From Actinokineospora terrae (GTDB lineage Bacteria > Actinomycetota > Actinomycetes > Mycobacteriales > Pseudonocardiaceae), in the NCBI RefSeq assembly GCF_900111175.1, contig NZ_FOGI01000010.1:1-64000 (forward strand): a DNA stretch of 64,000 bases. Direction: 5' to 3'. This document shows, one piece after another, positions 44,501 to 52,330 of this stretch. The notes below the pieces were generated by a model that worked only from the letters and a program-made list of their open reading frames with translations, was not told the DNA's origin and did no database searches. The first letter of the stretch is position 1. Each line of letters starts with the position of its first letter. The translations under genes and the position numbers were made by a program.

Positions 44501-44762
44501 GGAAGACGTAGGTGTGGCCGCCGCGGGTGTAGGTCTGGAACACCACGCCCGCGCGGCGCGCGTCGGGCAGGATCGCCGGTCTCCTGGTGCCACCGGAATC
44601 GGTGCCGACGAGCACCTTGTCGCCGGTGAGGAGGGTGACGGTGGCCGCTGGGCCGCTCGCCGAGCCGCCGGGCGGCGCGGCGGCCGCCTGGGTGCTCGTC
44701 GCGAGCGCCACGCCCAGGACGAGCGTTGTCGAGGTGAGTACCGCTGTCGTGCGGATTCGCAT
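41541..44762 (-). CDS. Secreted subtilisin-like serine peptidase (S8) with large C-terminal region
   Basis: A 1073-residue exported protease. The signal peptide is MRIRTTAVLTSTTLVLGV...TQAAAA, followed by a propeptide to about residue 190. The catalytic triad is intact: Asp in VAVVDTGVDQTHPDLAG, His in GHGTHVASTVAGGG and Ser in LSGTSMAAPHVAGAAAL; the oxyanion Asn is in ISAGNSGPG. After the catalytic domain (about 210-490) come beta-rich, Ig-like segments to the C-terminus. The ATG at 44762 is preceded by GGGGTACTCCC. It is divergent from the VOC gene. Confidence 0.95.
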   Translation of the reverse strand: MRIRTTAVLTSTTLVLGVALATSTQAAAAPPGGSASGPAATVTLLTGDKVLVGTDSGGTRRPAILPDARRAGVVFQTYTRGGHTYVFPSDALPQVLSGALDRQLFDVTALAEAGYDDRRGDLPLIQTGPSTRSAGVRSVRELPVVGARALAADKAALADSWRSLTAAGGKVWLDRKVEATLDRSTAQIGAPAAWQAGLTGAGVTVAVVDTGVDQTHPDLAGREVAERNFTDDPTTEDQVGHGTHVASTVAGGGAKYKGVAHGAKVIDAKVLSATGGGQLSWIIAGVEWAVASGAKIVNLSLGGGDTPEVDPLEEAVNRLSAEKGTLFVISAGNSGPGARTVGTPGSADAALTVGSVERDDSVSPFSSRGPRVGDGAIKPDITAPGSGIVAAKAANGVIGDEVEPGYVALSGTSMAAPHVAGAAALLAQQHPDWTGAQLKAVLTASAKPTAGEGAFAQGSGRVDVAKALTQSLTTVPGSVSLGTQLWPHQDDVVVTKDLAYRNSSATAVTLDVAVEGTGPDGKPAPAGFFGVSPARVTVPAGGSATVKVTGDARGGTVDGAYSGTVVASGSGQSLRTPVALDREVESYDVRLRYLGPDGKPSKDWRTLAIGLDSDLFTGAVPDASGAVTLRLPKGSYVLDSLYEATGDKRDLRSLPYPAFEVKGAAEVVVDARKTKPVKVTPPDPRVPLWVAVAGYQVTTTAGYSVGIGVGGALFDGFSTGQIGPELPADVFIWSLSAVYYDTVAGAGDFYNFAWFQEKSVPTGFVRTVHRKDLATLRTKVGPSLPGSTSGRALFSSSLTGRGGLLGVGRTFTGDEVVEYVNAGTVQWEGSIFFGRRDRPEIDLYLVGEPVRSKAGQTHRNRANFGVFGPALPRSTTPWAERDGQYLSFTIGLWGDSGGNAGFGAVTSAKTTLSRNGVKVGETTDPGSGLFTVPDGPANYRLETSATRDPAFGVSTKVSATWTFRSDSRQRTIPLSTVRFHAPLRDDNSAPVGKFTIPVSLQLENGTHVDPRNLSVNVSYDEGKTWRRAQVRGNDLVLDHPRGATSVSLRAKAEDGRGGTVEQTIIRAYLVNKH

Positions 44763-45052
44763 GGGAGTACCCCGGTCCTTGGTCGGAGAAGGGGAACACT
44801 GAAGGGCCGGATCACCGGCAGTGGAAAAGGAATGTCGAATGTCTGGCCCCAGTGCCGAAGAAGCTATCCAGGGCCGACCCCGGATCGCAATCCGCCAAGT
44901 GACTGATCGCCCCAGCTGCGAATAGCGCGCCATTCGCTCCCACGGGCCGGGAACTGTCCACAGGAGACAGTCTGGCCAGGTGTCGGTGCCCGGGGTTAGC
45001 GTGGCCGGGTCCGCGACACCGGCGGACGAGCTGCTCACCCAGGAGGTATCCC
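44763..45052. promoter_or_regulatory. Divergent promoter region of subtilase and VOC genes
   Basis: 290 bp with no gene. An operator-like inverted repeat, ACTGTC-N7-GACAGT, lies at 44953-44971, and a candidate plus-strand -10 (TAGCGT) at 44997-45002. Confidence 0.45.
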
Positions 45053-45811
45053 ATGGTCGTCCGCACCACCGCGTGGCCCGTCGGCACCCCGTGCTGGGTC
45101 GATCTCGGCACCGACGTCGAGCGCGCGGCCGCGTTCTACACCGCCCTGTTCGGCTGGCGGGTCGAGATCGGGCCCGCGGAGTTCGGCGGCTACGCGAACT
45201 GCTACGTCGGCGACCACCCGGTCGCCGGTCTCGGCCCGTTGCAGGAGGGCCAGGTCAGCGCCTGGGTCACCTATCTGTCCACTGAGGACGTGACGGCGGG
45301 CGCGGCCGCGATCGACGCTGCCGGTGGCCAGGTCGTCGCGCCGCCGGTGCCGATCGGCGCGCTGGGGGCGATGACGGCCGCGGTCGACCCCACCGGGGCG
45401 TTCTTCGCGCTCTGGCAGTCGGGCACGCACACCGGCACCGACCTCACCGCCGAACCCGGCTCCCTGCTGTGGGCCGACCACCACAGCGCCGACCCGGAGG
45501 CGGCGAAAGCCTTCTACGGCAACGTTCTCGGCCATACCCACCGCGAGGTCCGGCCCGATCCGCACTACTGCACGGTGCACGTGGGCGAGTCCGACGAGCC
45601 GGTCGCCGGACTCGGTGCCGCCGCCCCCGGAACCCCGCCGCGCTGGACGGTGTACTTCGAGGTGGAGGACGCCGACGCGGCCGTGGCCAAGGTCATCGAG
45701 CTGGGCGGCACGGTGCAGGAGGGGTTGACCGACACCCCTTACGGCAGGCAGGCGGTGGTGACCGACGATCAGGGTGCGCGTTTCGTGGTGAACACCTCAC
45801 CCGAGTCCTGA
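45053..45811 (+). CDS. VOC (glyoxalase/bleomycin-resistance) superfamily protein
   Basis: A 252-residue protein built of two tandem VOC domains. Domain 1 (residues 10-125) begins TPCWVDLGTDVERAAAFYTALFGW, and domain 2 (135-250) begins WADHHSADPEAAKAFYGNVLG. Such two-domain proteins usually bind a metal and act as dioxygenase-like, glyoxalase or drug-binding proteins; the substrate here is not evident. The start has a perfect AGGAGGT ribosome site. A hairpin terminator follows. Confidence 0.9.
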   Translation: MVVRTTAWPVGTPCWVDLGTDVERAAAFYTALFGWRVEIGPAEFGGYANCYVGDHPVAGLGPLQEGQVSAWVTYLSTEDVTAGAAAIDAAGGQVVAPPVPIGALGAMTAAVDPTGAFFALWQSGTHTGTDLTAEPGSLLWADHHSADPEAAKAFYGNVLGHTHREVRPDPHYCTVHVGESDEPVAGLGAAAPGTPPRWTVYFEVEDADAAVAKVIELGGTVQEGLTDTPYGRQAVVTDDQGARFVVNTSPES

Positions 45812-45821
45812 CCCGGGACGC

Positions 45822-45862
45822 GGTGGGTGGTGGCCGTCCCCCAGTAGCGGCCGCCACCCACC
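45822..45862 (+). terminator. Terminator of the VOC gene
   Basis: A 15-bp stem (45822-45836 with 45848-45862, one T-G wobble) with an 11-nt loop lies about 10 bp after the stop. Confidence 0.75.
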
Positions 45863-46113
45863 ACCCCCCGGTCACGTGCCCCTGACGCCGGTCCGACGGC
45901 GAGGAGGTCGCGTTGAGCAGGTGGATCGGTTGTCGCGCCCCGGTTTCCGGGCGCGCGTCGCCGCGCAGGCAGGTGGTGTGGTCCATCGGGTCGATGGTGC
46001 CGAGACCGCCACGGGAACCCAGGGCACTGACGATGATCGTGTGTGGCGCGCGCCCTCGATAAGGGCCACACCGGGCCGGTGGGCGGCAGGGGCCTTGCGG
46101 CGGCGGTTTGCCC

Positions 46114-46153
46114 GACCGGCCTGGTGGCGCCCCCGAGCACCACCAGGCCGGTC
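46114..46153 (-). terminator. Terminator of the MNIO operon
   Basis: A 14-bp perfect stem (46114-46127 with 46140-46153) with a 12-nt loop overlaps the stop codon of the last operon gene. The stretch 45,863-46,113 before it holds no convincing gene. Confidence 0.8.
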
Positions 46154-46484
46154 ACCGCTCCTTCCGCCACCAGCGACGTCTGGCCCGCGGCAGGTGCCCG
46201 TGCTCGACCGCCCACTCGGCGAAAGCGGCCGCGTCCTCCCGGAATCGCGAACCGGAGCGCCGCGGATTTCCGCGCGCGTACTCGGCGAACAATTCGGCGA
46301 ACCGGTCGCCGAGCGCGTCCGCCGTTTCCGGATCGATGTCCCGCACAATCCGCCGCCGTTTTCCCAACAACGCCGCGGCTTCCACCCGGACCACCTCGGG
46401 GTCGAATCCGGGCGGCACGTCCGCACCCGCCAGCACAGCCCGCAACAACGCCCCCTGCGCCGCCGCCACGTCGTCCCGGCTCAC
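46152..46484 (-). CDS. Small MNIO partner protein, SCO6045-like C-terminal domain
   Basis: A 110-residue, charged, mostly helical protein (PETADALGDRFAELFAEYARGN, DAAAFAEWAVEHGHLP) with a very basic C-terminus (RARRRWWRKER). It begins with GTG overlapping the stop of the DUF692 gene (GTGA), so the two are made together. In methanobactin and related systems a small protein of this sort (MbnC/TglI role) forms a complex with the DUF692 enzyme and helps recognise the substrate; the same role is inferred here. The SCO6045-like name is recalled, not searched. Confidence 0.75.
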   Translation of the reverse strand: MSRDDVAAAQGALLRAVLAGADVPPGFDPEVVRVEAAALLGKRRRIVRDIDPETADALGDRFAELFAEYARGNPRRSGSRFREDAAAFAEWAVEHGHLPRARRRWWRKER

Positions 46485-47284
46485 CGGTCGACCACGGCGC
46501 GGATGGCGGCCAGTTCATCAGCCAGCACGGTGTCGGCGGGGTAGTGGTCGTCGCGCTCCAGCAGGACGCCCGGTGGCCGGACGCGGTCGCACAGCTCGCC
46601 GAGCAGGTCCAGGACGCCCTGGGGGACCGCGTGGGCGTGCGTGTCGTGGTAGACGCCGTCCACTTCCATCCCTCCCGCGACGTGGACGTACGCGAGTCGT
46701 TCCAGCGGGAGCCCGTCGAGCAGGGCCACCGGGTCGGCGCCGAGGTTCTTGGCGTTGGCCCACATGTTGGCGACGTCGACCAGCAGCAGGCAGTCGGTGC
46801 GCTCGACCAGTTCCCGCAGGAACCGCGCCTCGGTGAGCTCCGCGTCCGGCCACTCCAGCAGCGCGGCGATGTTCTCCAGCGCCAGCGGCCTGCCCAGGAT
46901 CGACCTGGCCTCGGTCACGTTGGCCACCAGCACCTCCAGCGCGTCGCGGGTGCGCGGGACCGGCATCAGGTGCCCGGAGTCCAGCCCACCGGCGCGCACG
47001 AAGCACACGTGGTCGCTGACCAGCGGCGCGTCGAGCAGGTCGGCGACCGCGGCCAGGTGCTCGACCCGGTCGGTGTCGAGCGGCTCGGCGCCGCCCAACG
47101 ACAAGGAGACGGCATGGGGGAGCACCGGGAGCCCCCTCGCGCGCAGCACGCGCAGCGACTCCGGGAGGTGGTCGCGGTGGATGTTCTCCGCGACGACCTC
47201 GACGAAGTCGACCCCCTGCATCCGCTCGACGGTCAGGTCGATCTCCGACCGCCAGCCGATGCCCACTCCCAAGTGCTCACCCAT
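46481..47284 (-). CDS. DUF692 multinuclear iron oxidative enzyme (MNIO)
   Basis: A 267-residue TIM-barrel enzyme of the MbnB/TglH/DUF692 family, which uses two or three iron ions to modify cysteines (or asparagine) in ribosomal peptides. Family motifs are VGIGWRSEI, VVAENIHRDH (Glu/Asn region), LPHAVSLSLGG, SDHVCFV, LENIAAL, LLVDVANMWANAKN and DTHAHAVP, which supply the His/Asp/Glu iron ligands. The ATG at 47284 follows GGGGGAGGATGACGGC. It is 38 bp downstream of the TIGR04222-type gene and overlaps the partner gene, so the three form one operon. Confidence 0.88.
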   Translation of the reverse strand: MGEHLGVGIGWRSEIDLTVERMQGVDFVEVVAENIHRDHLPESLRVLRARGLPVLPHAVSLSLGGAEPLDTDRVEHLAAVADLLDAPLVSDHVCFVRAGGLDSGHLMPVPRTRDALEVLVANVTEARSILGRPLALENIAALLEWPDAELTEARFLRELVERTDCLLLVDVANMWANAKNLGADPVALLDGLPLERLAYVHVAGGMEVDGVYHDTHAHAVPQGVLDLLGELCDRVRPPGVLLERDDHYPADTVLADELAAIRAVVDR

Positions 47285-47322
47285 GCCGTCATCCTCCCCC
47301 TTACCTCCCCACCCCGGGGCGT

Positions 47323-48234
47323 CTAGACACCTCCACCACCGCAACCCCCGCCTCCGCCGCCGCAGCCCCCACCGCCCCCGCAGCCGTGGCCCCCGCCGCC
47401 GTGGCCGCCGGAGTCGCCTCCACCGGCGCAGCCCGCCGTGTAGGACGAGCAGCCCGTGGAGCTGTGGGTGCGGGTCGCCGCCGCGGAGCGCGCGATCGTC
47501 TCGTCCGGGTGCCCGGCCAGGCCGGAGAACACGACCACCCCGACGGACCCGGCGAACACGTACTCGTCGGCCAGCGGGCTCCCCGTCCGCTTGGCCTGCT
47601 TGGTCTCCCGCAGGACCCGCTCGCCGGCGTAGGTCCGCTCCGGCACCGCGACCGCCGCGATGAGCACGGCCAGCCCGATCGCGCCGATGACCGCGACGGT
47701 CAGCCAACCGGGCTCGGACTCGCCGCCGACCTCGCTCACCCAGCGCAGCACGCCGACCGCGGCCACGACCGCCATCGGCAGCGCCGAGCGCCGCGACCAC
47801 CGCCGCCGCCCCCCGACGACCAGGCCCTGGCGCACCAGCGCCGCGCCGATCGCCGTCACCACGCCCTTGCCCGCCATCGCCGAGACCAGCACCTCGGCCG
47901 ACCGGTGCCGGTGCTGCTGGATGTCGCGCAGCACCGCGGCGTCGACCTCGTCGTCGCGCTTGCCCGCCTTGGCGCCCGAGACCACCGACAGCCTGCCGTC
48001 GCGGGTGGCCCGCAGCTTCCCCTTGTCCAGCAGCCGGGTGATGGCGAGCTCCACCACCCGCCGCGCGCCGCCCGCGAGGTAGGCCAGCTCCTCCACGCTG
48101 AGCCGGGCCCCGCTCTCGCCCCGGCCGCCGCGCGCCTTGATCCGCACGGCGGCGGCGAGCAGTGCCGCGAACGCGATCCCGACCAGGTACAGCCGGAGGA
48201 AGTCAGGTCCCGAGACACCCCATGGTCGATCCAT
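47323..48234 (-). CDS. TIGR04222-type membrane protein with Gly/Cys-rich C-terminal tail
   Basis: A 303-residue membrane protein. TM1 lies at about residues 10-30 (LYLVGIAFAALLAAAV), a cytoplasmic helical domain follows (LSVEELAYLAGGARRVVELAI...), then two further TM helices near 170 and 195-215 (WLTVAVIGAIGLAVLIAAVAV). The last ~45 residues are almost only Gly, Cys, His and Ser, with five cysteines (for example HGCGGGGGCGGGGGGCGGGG). The ATG at 48234 follows AGGGGGAGAG. As the first gene of the MNIO operon it is the likely substrate of the cysteine-modifying enzyme (inference). Confidence 0.85.
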   Translation of the reverse strand: MDRPWGVSGPDFLRLYLVGIAFAALLAAAVRIKARGGRGESGARLSVEELAYLAGGARRVVELAITRLLDKGKLRATRDGRLSVVSGAKAGKRDDEVDAAVLRDIQQHRHRSAEVLVSAMAGKGVVTAIGAALVRQGLVVGGRRRWSRRSALPMAVVAAVGVLRWVSEVGGESEPGWLTVAVIGAIGLAVLIAAVAVPERTYAGERVLRETKQAKRTGSPLADEYVFAGSVGVVVFSGLAGHPDETIARSAAATRTHSSTGCSSYTAGCAGGGDSGGHGGGGHGCGGGGGCGGGGGGCGGGGV

Positions 48235-48430
48235 CTCTCCCCCTACCCCGGGGAGCGCCCACCCTCGGCTTTCCCCTGTGTCCCACCGGGTTTCCGCTCC
48301 CGGTCGCTGACCATGCTCGGGGTCGTGTGACCGGCGGCACAAGCGTGCTTGAGCAAGACTTAGGGGTACCGAGGGCTGGATTTAGGCTTCTTGACGTCGC
48401 CTTGATGTGACCGGGGAGTAGGGGTGCCGC

Positions 48431-48871
48431 TCAGGCGTCGGGCACCAGGGTCAGCGACACCGAGTTGATGCAGAAGCGCTGGTCGGTCGGCGTCGGGTAG
48501 CCCTCGCCCTCGAACACGTGGCCCAGGTGGCTGTGGCAGCTCGCGCACAGCACCTCGGTGCGCACCATCCCGTGCGCGCGGTCCTCGCGCAGCACGATGC
48601 TCTCGCCCGCCAGCGGCGAGAAGAACGACGGCCAGCCGCAGTGCGACTCGAACTTGGTGTCGCTGCGGAACAGCTCGGCGCCGCACGCGCGGCACTGGTA
48701 CACCCCGACCGTCTTGGTGTCGGTGTACTCGCCGGTCCACGCGGGCTCGGTGCCCGCCTGGCGCAGCACCGCGAACTCCTTGGCCGACAGGTGCGCGCGC
48801 CACTCCTGCTCGGACTTGACCACGCGCGGGGTCGCGCCGACCACCGGTTCCATAGCCACTTGTGCGCTCAC
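48431..48871 (-). CDS. msrB: Peptide-methionine (R)-S-oxide reductase
   Basis: A 146-residue MsrB that reduces methionine-R-sulfoxide in damaged proteins. The structural zinc is held by CRACG (about residue 60) and CASCHSHLGH (about 110), and the catalytic cysteine is in QRFCINSVSL near the C-terminus; GWPSFFSP is the substrate-binding motif. The start is uncertain: GTG 48871, GTG 48859 (11 nt after GGAG) and ATG 48853 are all in frame. The mycobacterial counterpart (Rv2674) is also near hemQ. Confidence 0.95.
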   Translation of the reverse strand: MSAQVAMEPVVGATPRVVKSEQEWRAHLSAKEFAVLRQAGTEPAWTGEYTDTKTVGVYQCRACGAELFRSDTKFESHCGWPSFFSPLAGESIVLREDRAHGMVRTEVLCASCHSHLGHVFEGEGYPTPTDQRFCINSVSLTLVPDA

Positions 48872-48902
48872 TCCTCACTCACGGGGGCAGATCGCCGACG
48901 GG

Positions 48903-49235
48903 TCAGAACAGGACGCCCGCGATGAACACCAGGGCGTCCCACGCGGCGACCACCACTCCCAACAAGATGAGCGCCGCGAGTATGCCCGCGGTCAGCCGGT
49001 AGTGGCCGCCGAGCCGGTTGGCCGACTCGGCGAAGTCGCGCACCCCGCCCAGGTAGCCCTCGACGGTGTAGCTCGGGCGGACCCGCTCGACCCGGTCCAG
49101 GTGCTCGGCGAACTCGCGCGCCTCCTGGTCGGTCGGGTCGAGCCCGACCAGGTCGTCGTGGAACCGGTTCGGGCGGGCGCGGCGCACCGCGTCGCCGGAC
49201 TCCTCCGAGTCCCCGAACGTCCCTGTCTCGGCCAT
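48903..49235 (-). CDS. Hypothetical single-pass membrane protein
   Basis: A 110-residue protein. The N-terminal ~75 residues are charged and cytoplasmic (DPTDQEAREFAEHLDRVERV), and one hydrophobic C-terminal span (LTAGILAALILLGVVVAAW) leaves a short tail ending FIAGVLF. The ATG at 49235 has no ribosome site but TACCGT 6 nt upstream on the minus strand, so it is probably leaderless. It sits between hisS and msrB. The function is unknown. Confidence 0.75.
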   Translation of the reverse strand: MAETGTFGDSEESGDAVRRARPNRFHDDLVGLDPTDQEAREFAEHLDRVERVRPSYTVEGYLGGVRDFAESANRLGGHYRLTAGILAALILLGVVVAAWDALVFIAGVLF

Positions 49236-49270
49236 GTGTCCACGGTAACCCGGCGGTCCAGTGACCGGGC

Positions 49271-50530
49271 TTACCTCTCGCCGAGTGGGCGCTCCTCGGG
49301 GGGCGTCACCGCGTCCTTGACGTGCAGGACGGAGGTGAAGCCCCACTCCTGCAGCTTGCCCAGCTGCGCGCCGAACTTGCCGCGCCTGCGCACCGCCGAG
49401 GCCGTGCGGCCGCCCTGGCGCACCTCGCGCGCGGTCGCGGTGACCACGGGCAGTGGCACGTCGGCCTCGTAGAGCACCGCGACGGCGTCGGTGGCCGTGC
49501 TTCCCTCGATCAGGTCCACGATCCGCTCGAAGCCGATGGAGAAGCCGCAGGCGGGCACCTCGCGGCCCAGCGAGCGGCCGATGAGCTTGTCGTAGCGCCC
49601 GCCGCCCGCGATGGAGCCCTTGCTCGCCGGGTGGGTGATCTCGAAGATCTGCCCGGTGTAGTACCCCATGCCGCGCACCAGGGTCGGGTCGAACTCCCAG
49701 GCCAGGCCGTCCACCCCGGCCAGCGCGGCCGCGGTGTCGGCGAGATCGGCCACCACCTGCTCGGGCAGCCCGGGCAGCGCGTCGAGCAGGCGCTTGTCCA
49801 GCGTCGCCTGGTCGCCGCCCTGCAGGCCGGTGATGCTCGCCTGGAGCCGGTCGACCGCGGCGTCGTCGAGGCCGCGGCCGGACAGCTCGGCGCGCACCCC
49901 GTCCCAGCCGATCTTGTCGAGCTTGTCGAGGGTGATGAACAGCCCGGTCCACTCCGACTCCGGCAGCCCGACCGACGCGGCCAGCGCGGAGAGGAACCGG
50001 CGGTCCGACACCCGCACCGTCGCACCGCTGAGCCCGGCCGCGGCCAGCGCCTCGGTGGTCGCCTCGATCAGCTCGACCTCGGCCAGCACGGTCTCCTCGC
50101 CGAGCAGGTCGATGTCGCACTGGTAGAACTGCCGGTAGCGGCCCTTCTGCGGGCGCTCCGCGCGCCAGACCGGGCCGAACTGGAACGACCGGAACGGCTG
50201 CGGCAGGCTCGCCTGGTTCGCGCCGTAGAAGCGGGTCAGCGGGACCGTCAGGTCGTAGCGCAGGCCCAGGTCGACCAGGTCGGTCAGCGCCGTGTCGGCG
50301 GCGACGGTCTCGTCGAGGCCGCGGCGCAGCACCCGGTAGATCAGCTTCTCGTTCTCGCCGCCCTGCCCGCCGGTGAGCCTGTCGATGCCCTCCAGCGCCG
50401 GGGTCTCGATGCGCTGGTAGCCGTACCGGTGGTAGACCTCGGTGATCCTCGCCAGGACGTGGTCGCGCACGGCGACGGTCGCGGGCAGCAGGTCACGGGT
50501 GCCCCTGGCGGGGCTGTTGTCCATCTTCAC
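49271..50530 (-). CDS. hisS: Histidyl-tRNA synthetase
   Basis: A 419-residue class II aminoacyl-tRNA synthetase that charges tRNA-His. Class II motif 1 is in the N-terminal region, motif 2 reads FGPVWRAERPQKGRYRQFYQCD, and the His-specific loops LVRGMGYYTGQIFE and GGGRYDKLIGRSLG are intact, with motif 3 in CGFSIGFERI. A C-terminal anticodon-binding domain follows (about residues 325-410). The GTG at 50530 follows AAGGACC. It is divergent from the polymerase-domain gene. Confidence 0.97.
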   Translation of the reverse strand: MKMDNSPARGTRDLLPATVAVRDHVLARITEVYHRYGYQRIETPALEGIDRLTGGQGGENEKLIYRVLRRGLDETVAADTALTDLVDLGLRYDLTVPLTRFYGANQASLPQPFRSFQFGPVWRAERPQKGRYRQFYQCDIDLLGEETVLAEVELIEATTEALAAAGLSGATVRVSDRRFLSALAASVGLPESEWTGLFITLDKLDKIGWDGVRAELSGRGLDDAAVDRLQASITGLQGGDQATLDKRLLDALPGLPEQVVADLADTAAALAGVDGLAWEFDPTLVRGMGYYTGQIFEITHPASKGSIAGGGRYDKLIGRSLGREVPACGFSIGFERIVDLIEGSTATDAVAVLYEADVPLPVVTATAREVRQGGRTASAVRRRGKFGAQLGKLQEWGFTSVLHVKDAVTPPEERPLGER

Positions 50531-50600
50531 CGGTGGTGGTCCTTCGTCGTCGAGGTGTGACCACGTTACCGAGCCGCGCGCGCGGTTTTCCGGCCGCCCG

Positions 50601-50606
50601 TAGGCT
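50601..50606 (+). promoter_or_regulatory. -10 box of the polymerase-domain gene (leaderless)
   Basis: TAGGCT ends 7 nt before the ATG at 50614, with no Shine-Dalgarno. Confidence 0.6.
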
Positions 50607-50613
50607 TGCCGCC

Positions 50614-51654
50614 ATGGCGCCAGCGGAGGAGATCGAGGTCGGCGGACGGAGCGTGCGGGTGTCCAATCCGGACAAGCCGTATTTCGCCGAGCTGGGCATC
50701 GTCAAGCGGCAGGTGGTCGAGTACTTCCTGGCGGTCGGACCCGGCATCCTGGGCGCGCTGCGTGAGCGACCGACCACGCTGGAGCGCTGGCCGGGCGGGG
50801 TGTTCGAGGGCGCGAAGCTCTCCACCCGCGCCGACCACACCGGCGACGCGTTCTACCAGAAGCGGCTGCCCAAGGGCGCCCCCGACTACGTCGAGTCCGC
50901 GCGGATCACCTTCCCCAGCGGCCGCCCCGCCGACGAGGTGTGCCCCACGGAACTGGCGGTGGTCGCCTGGGCGGCGAACCTGGGCACCCTCACCTTCCAC
51001 CCGTGGCCGGTATCGCGCGCCGACGTCGACCACCCGGACCAGCTGCGCGTCGACCTCGACCCGCAGCCGGGCACCGACTTCGCCGACGCGGTCGCCATCG
51101 CCCACGAGGCCAGGGACCTGCTGCGCTCCCTGGGCATGGACGCGTTCCCGAAGACCTCCGGCGGCCGCGGCGTGCACCTCTACATCCCGATCGAGCCGCG
51201 CTGGACCTTCGTCGAGGCCAGGCGCGCGCTGATCGCCCTGGCCCGCGAGCTGGAGCGGCGGCTGCCGGAGCGGGTCACGGTGAACTGGTGGAAGGAGGAG
51301 CGCGGCAGCCGCGTGTTCATCGACTACAACCAGATGGCCCGCGACCGCACCATCGCCTCGGCGTACTCGATCCGCCCCACCCCCCGCGCGCTGGTGTCCG
51401 CCCCCGTGACCTGGGACGAACTCGGCTCGGTCCACCCGGAGGACTTCTCGGTGCTGACCATGCCCGCGCGCTTCGCGCAGGTGGGCGACCTGCACGCCCC
51501 CGTGGCCGAGCACGCCTACTCCCTCGACCCCCTGCTCGACATGGTCGCCCGCGACGAACGCGACCACGCCCTCGGTGACCTCCCCTATCCGCCCGAGTAC
51601 CCCAAGATGGCGGGCGAGCCCAAGCGCGTCCAACCCTCCAAGGCCCGCGACTGA
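50614..51654 (+). CDS. LigD-type primase/polymerase domain protein (NHEJ PolDom), stand-alone
   Basis: A 346-residue archaeo-eukaryotic primase-like polymerase of the kind fused to LigD in bacterial non-homologous end joining. It has the opening IEVGGRSVRVSNPDKPYF, the catalytic Asp pair in LRVDLDPQPGTDFADAV, SGGRGVHLYIPI and the third acid region SRVFIDYNQMARDRTIASAYS. It has no ligase or phosphoesterase domain. In mycobacteria a similar stand-alone protein (Rv3730c) sits beside ligC; here ligC is 7.7 kb away. It probably fills gaps at breaks, preferring ribonucleotides. No ku gene is in the window. Confidence 0.92.
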   Translation: MAPAEEIEVGGRSVRVSNPDKPYFAELGIVKRQVVEYFLAVGPGILGALRERPTTLERWPGGVFEGAKLSTRADHTGDAFYQKRLPKGAPDYVESARITFPSGRPADEVCPTELAVVAWAANLGTLTFHPWPVSRADVDHPDQLRVDLDPQPGTDFADAVAIAHEARDLLRSLGMDAFPKTSGGRGVHLYIPIEPRWTFVEARRALIALARELERRLPERVTVNWWKEERGSRVFIDYNQMARDRTIASAYSIRPTPRALVSAPVTWDELGSVHPEDFSVLTMPARFAQVGDLHAPVAEHAYSLDPLLDMVARDERDHALGDLPYPPEYPKMAGEPKRVQPSKARD

Positions 51655-52022
51655 CCCGCTCACGGTGGGGCGGGCGAGGCTGCTCTGGTGGCCTGGGTCG
51701 GAAGTTCGGGCGTTCGGCGGTAACGGCGGTTCGGCGGCGAGCGACCTTCCCCGTGACCTCACTGGGTTGCCGCGCCGCCGCGGGCGGGGACGGCAGGCGA
51801 TCGACGGTGGGTCGGCTCCACTGTGGTCGAACGCGGCGGCGGCCGTCCACAGGGGTGCGCGTGCACCGTGGCGGGAGTCCACGATACGCGGGAAGCGCCG
51901 TGCCCGCACCGATGTTGCTCCATCCGGTGGACCGCGTCCGATCCGGCGGATCCGGACCCGCCGAAACGTCGGTCGCAGCACTTACACTGCCCCGACAGGC
52001 CCGAGGCGGAAGGGGACGAACC
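51655..52022. other. 368-bp gap upstream of the 64-residue protein
   Basis: No gene was recognised. A candidate plus-strand -10 (TACACT) lies at 51983-51988, which would give a leader of about 30 nt to the ATG at 52023. Confidence 0.45.
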
Positions 52023-52217
52023 ATGTCGGAGACCTACCTCGTCCGCTACGTCGGCGGCCCGCTCGACGGCCGCGTCGACACCCTCGACGGCGCACCGGAG
52101 GACCCCCGGTCCACGGTCACCCACGTCCACTTACACGGCGGCCCGAAGATCGTGCACCACTACGACCTGGAGTACGCCCTGGAATACGGCTGCGAGTACC
52201 GGGTCCGCGAGGCCTGA
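52023..52217 (+). CDS. Small conserved hypothetical protein
   Basis: A 64-residue protein (YLVRYVGGPLDGRVDTLDG at the N-terminus, HHYDLEYALEYGCEYRVREA at the C-terminus) predicted as a small beta-barrel-like fold. The ATG follows GGAAGGGGACG. The function is unknown; similar small proteins are scattered in actinobacteria. Confidence 0.7.
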   Translation: MSETYLVRYVGGPLDGRVDTLDGAPEDPRSTVTHVHLHGGPKIVHHYDLEYALEYGCEYRVREA

Positions 52218-52330
52218 GTCCTCACAGGACAGACGCCTCACCGCGCGGGTCCACCACCTGCCATCGACCACCTCCCCACGCGCTCGCCTGTTCCCGTCCA
52301 GCCGGCATGGCGCCCGAGCGCGGCGGCGCA

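Noticed and set aside
45693..45986. Possible small minus-strand gene in the gap after the VOC gene
   Set aside because: It runs through the VOC terminator hairpin and into the antisense of the VOC coding region, with no ribosome site or motif.
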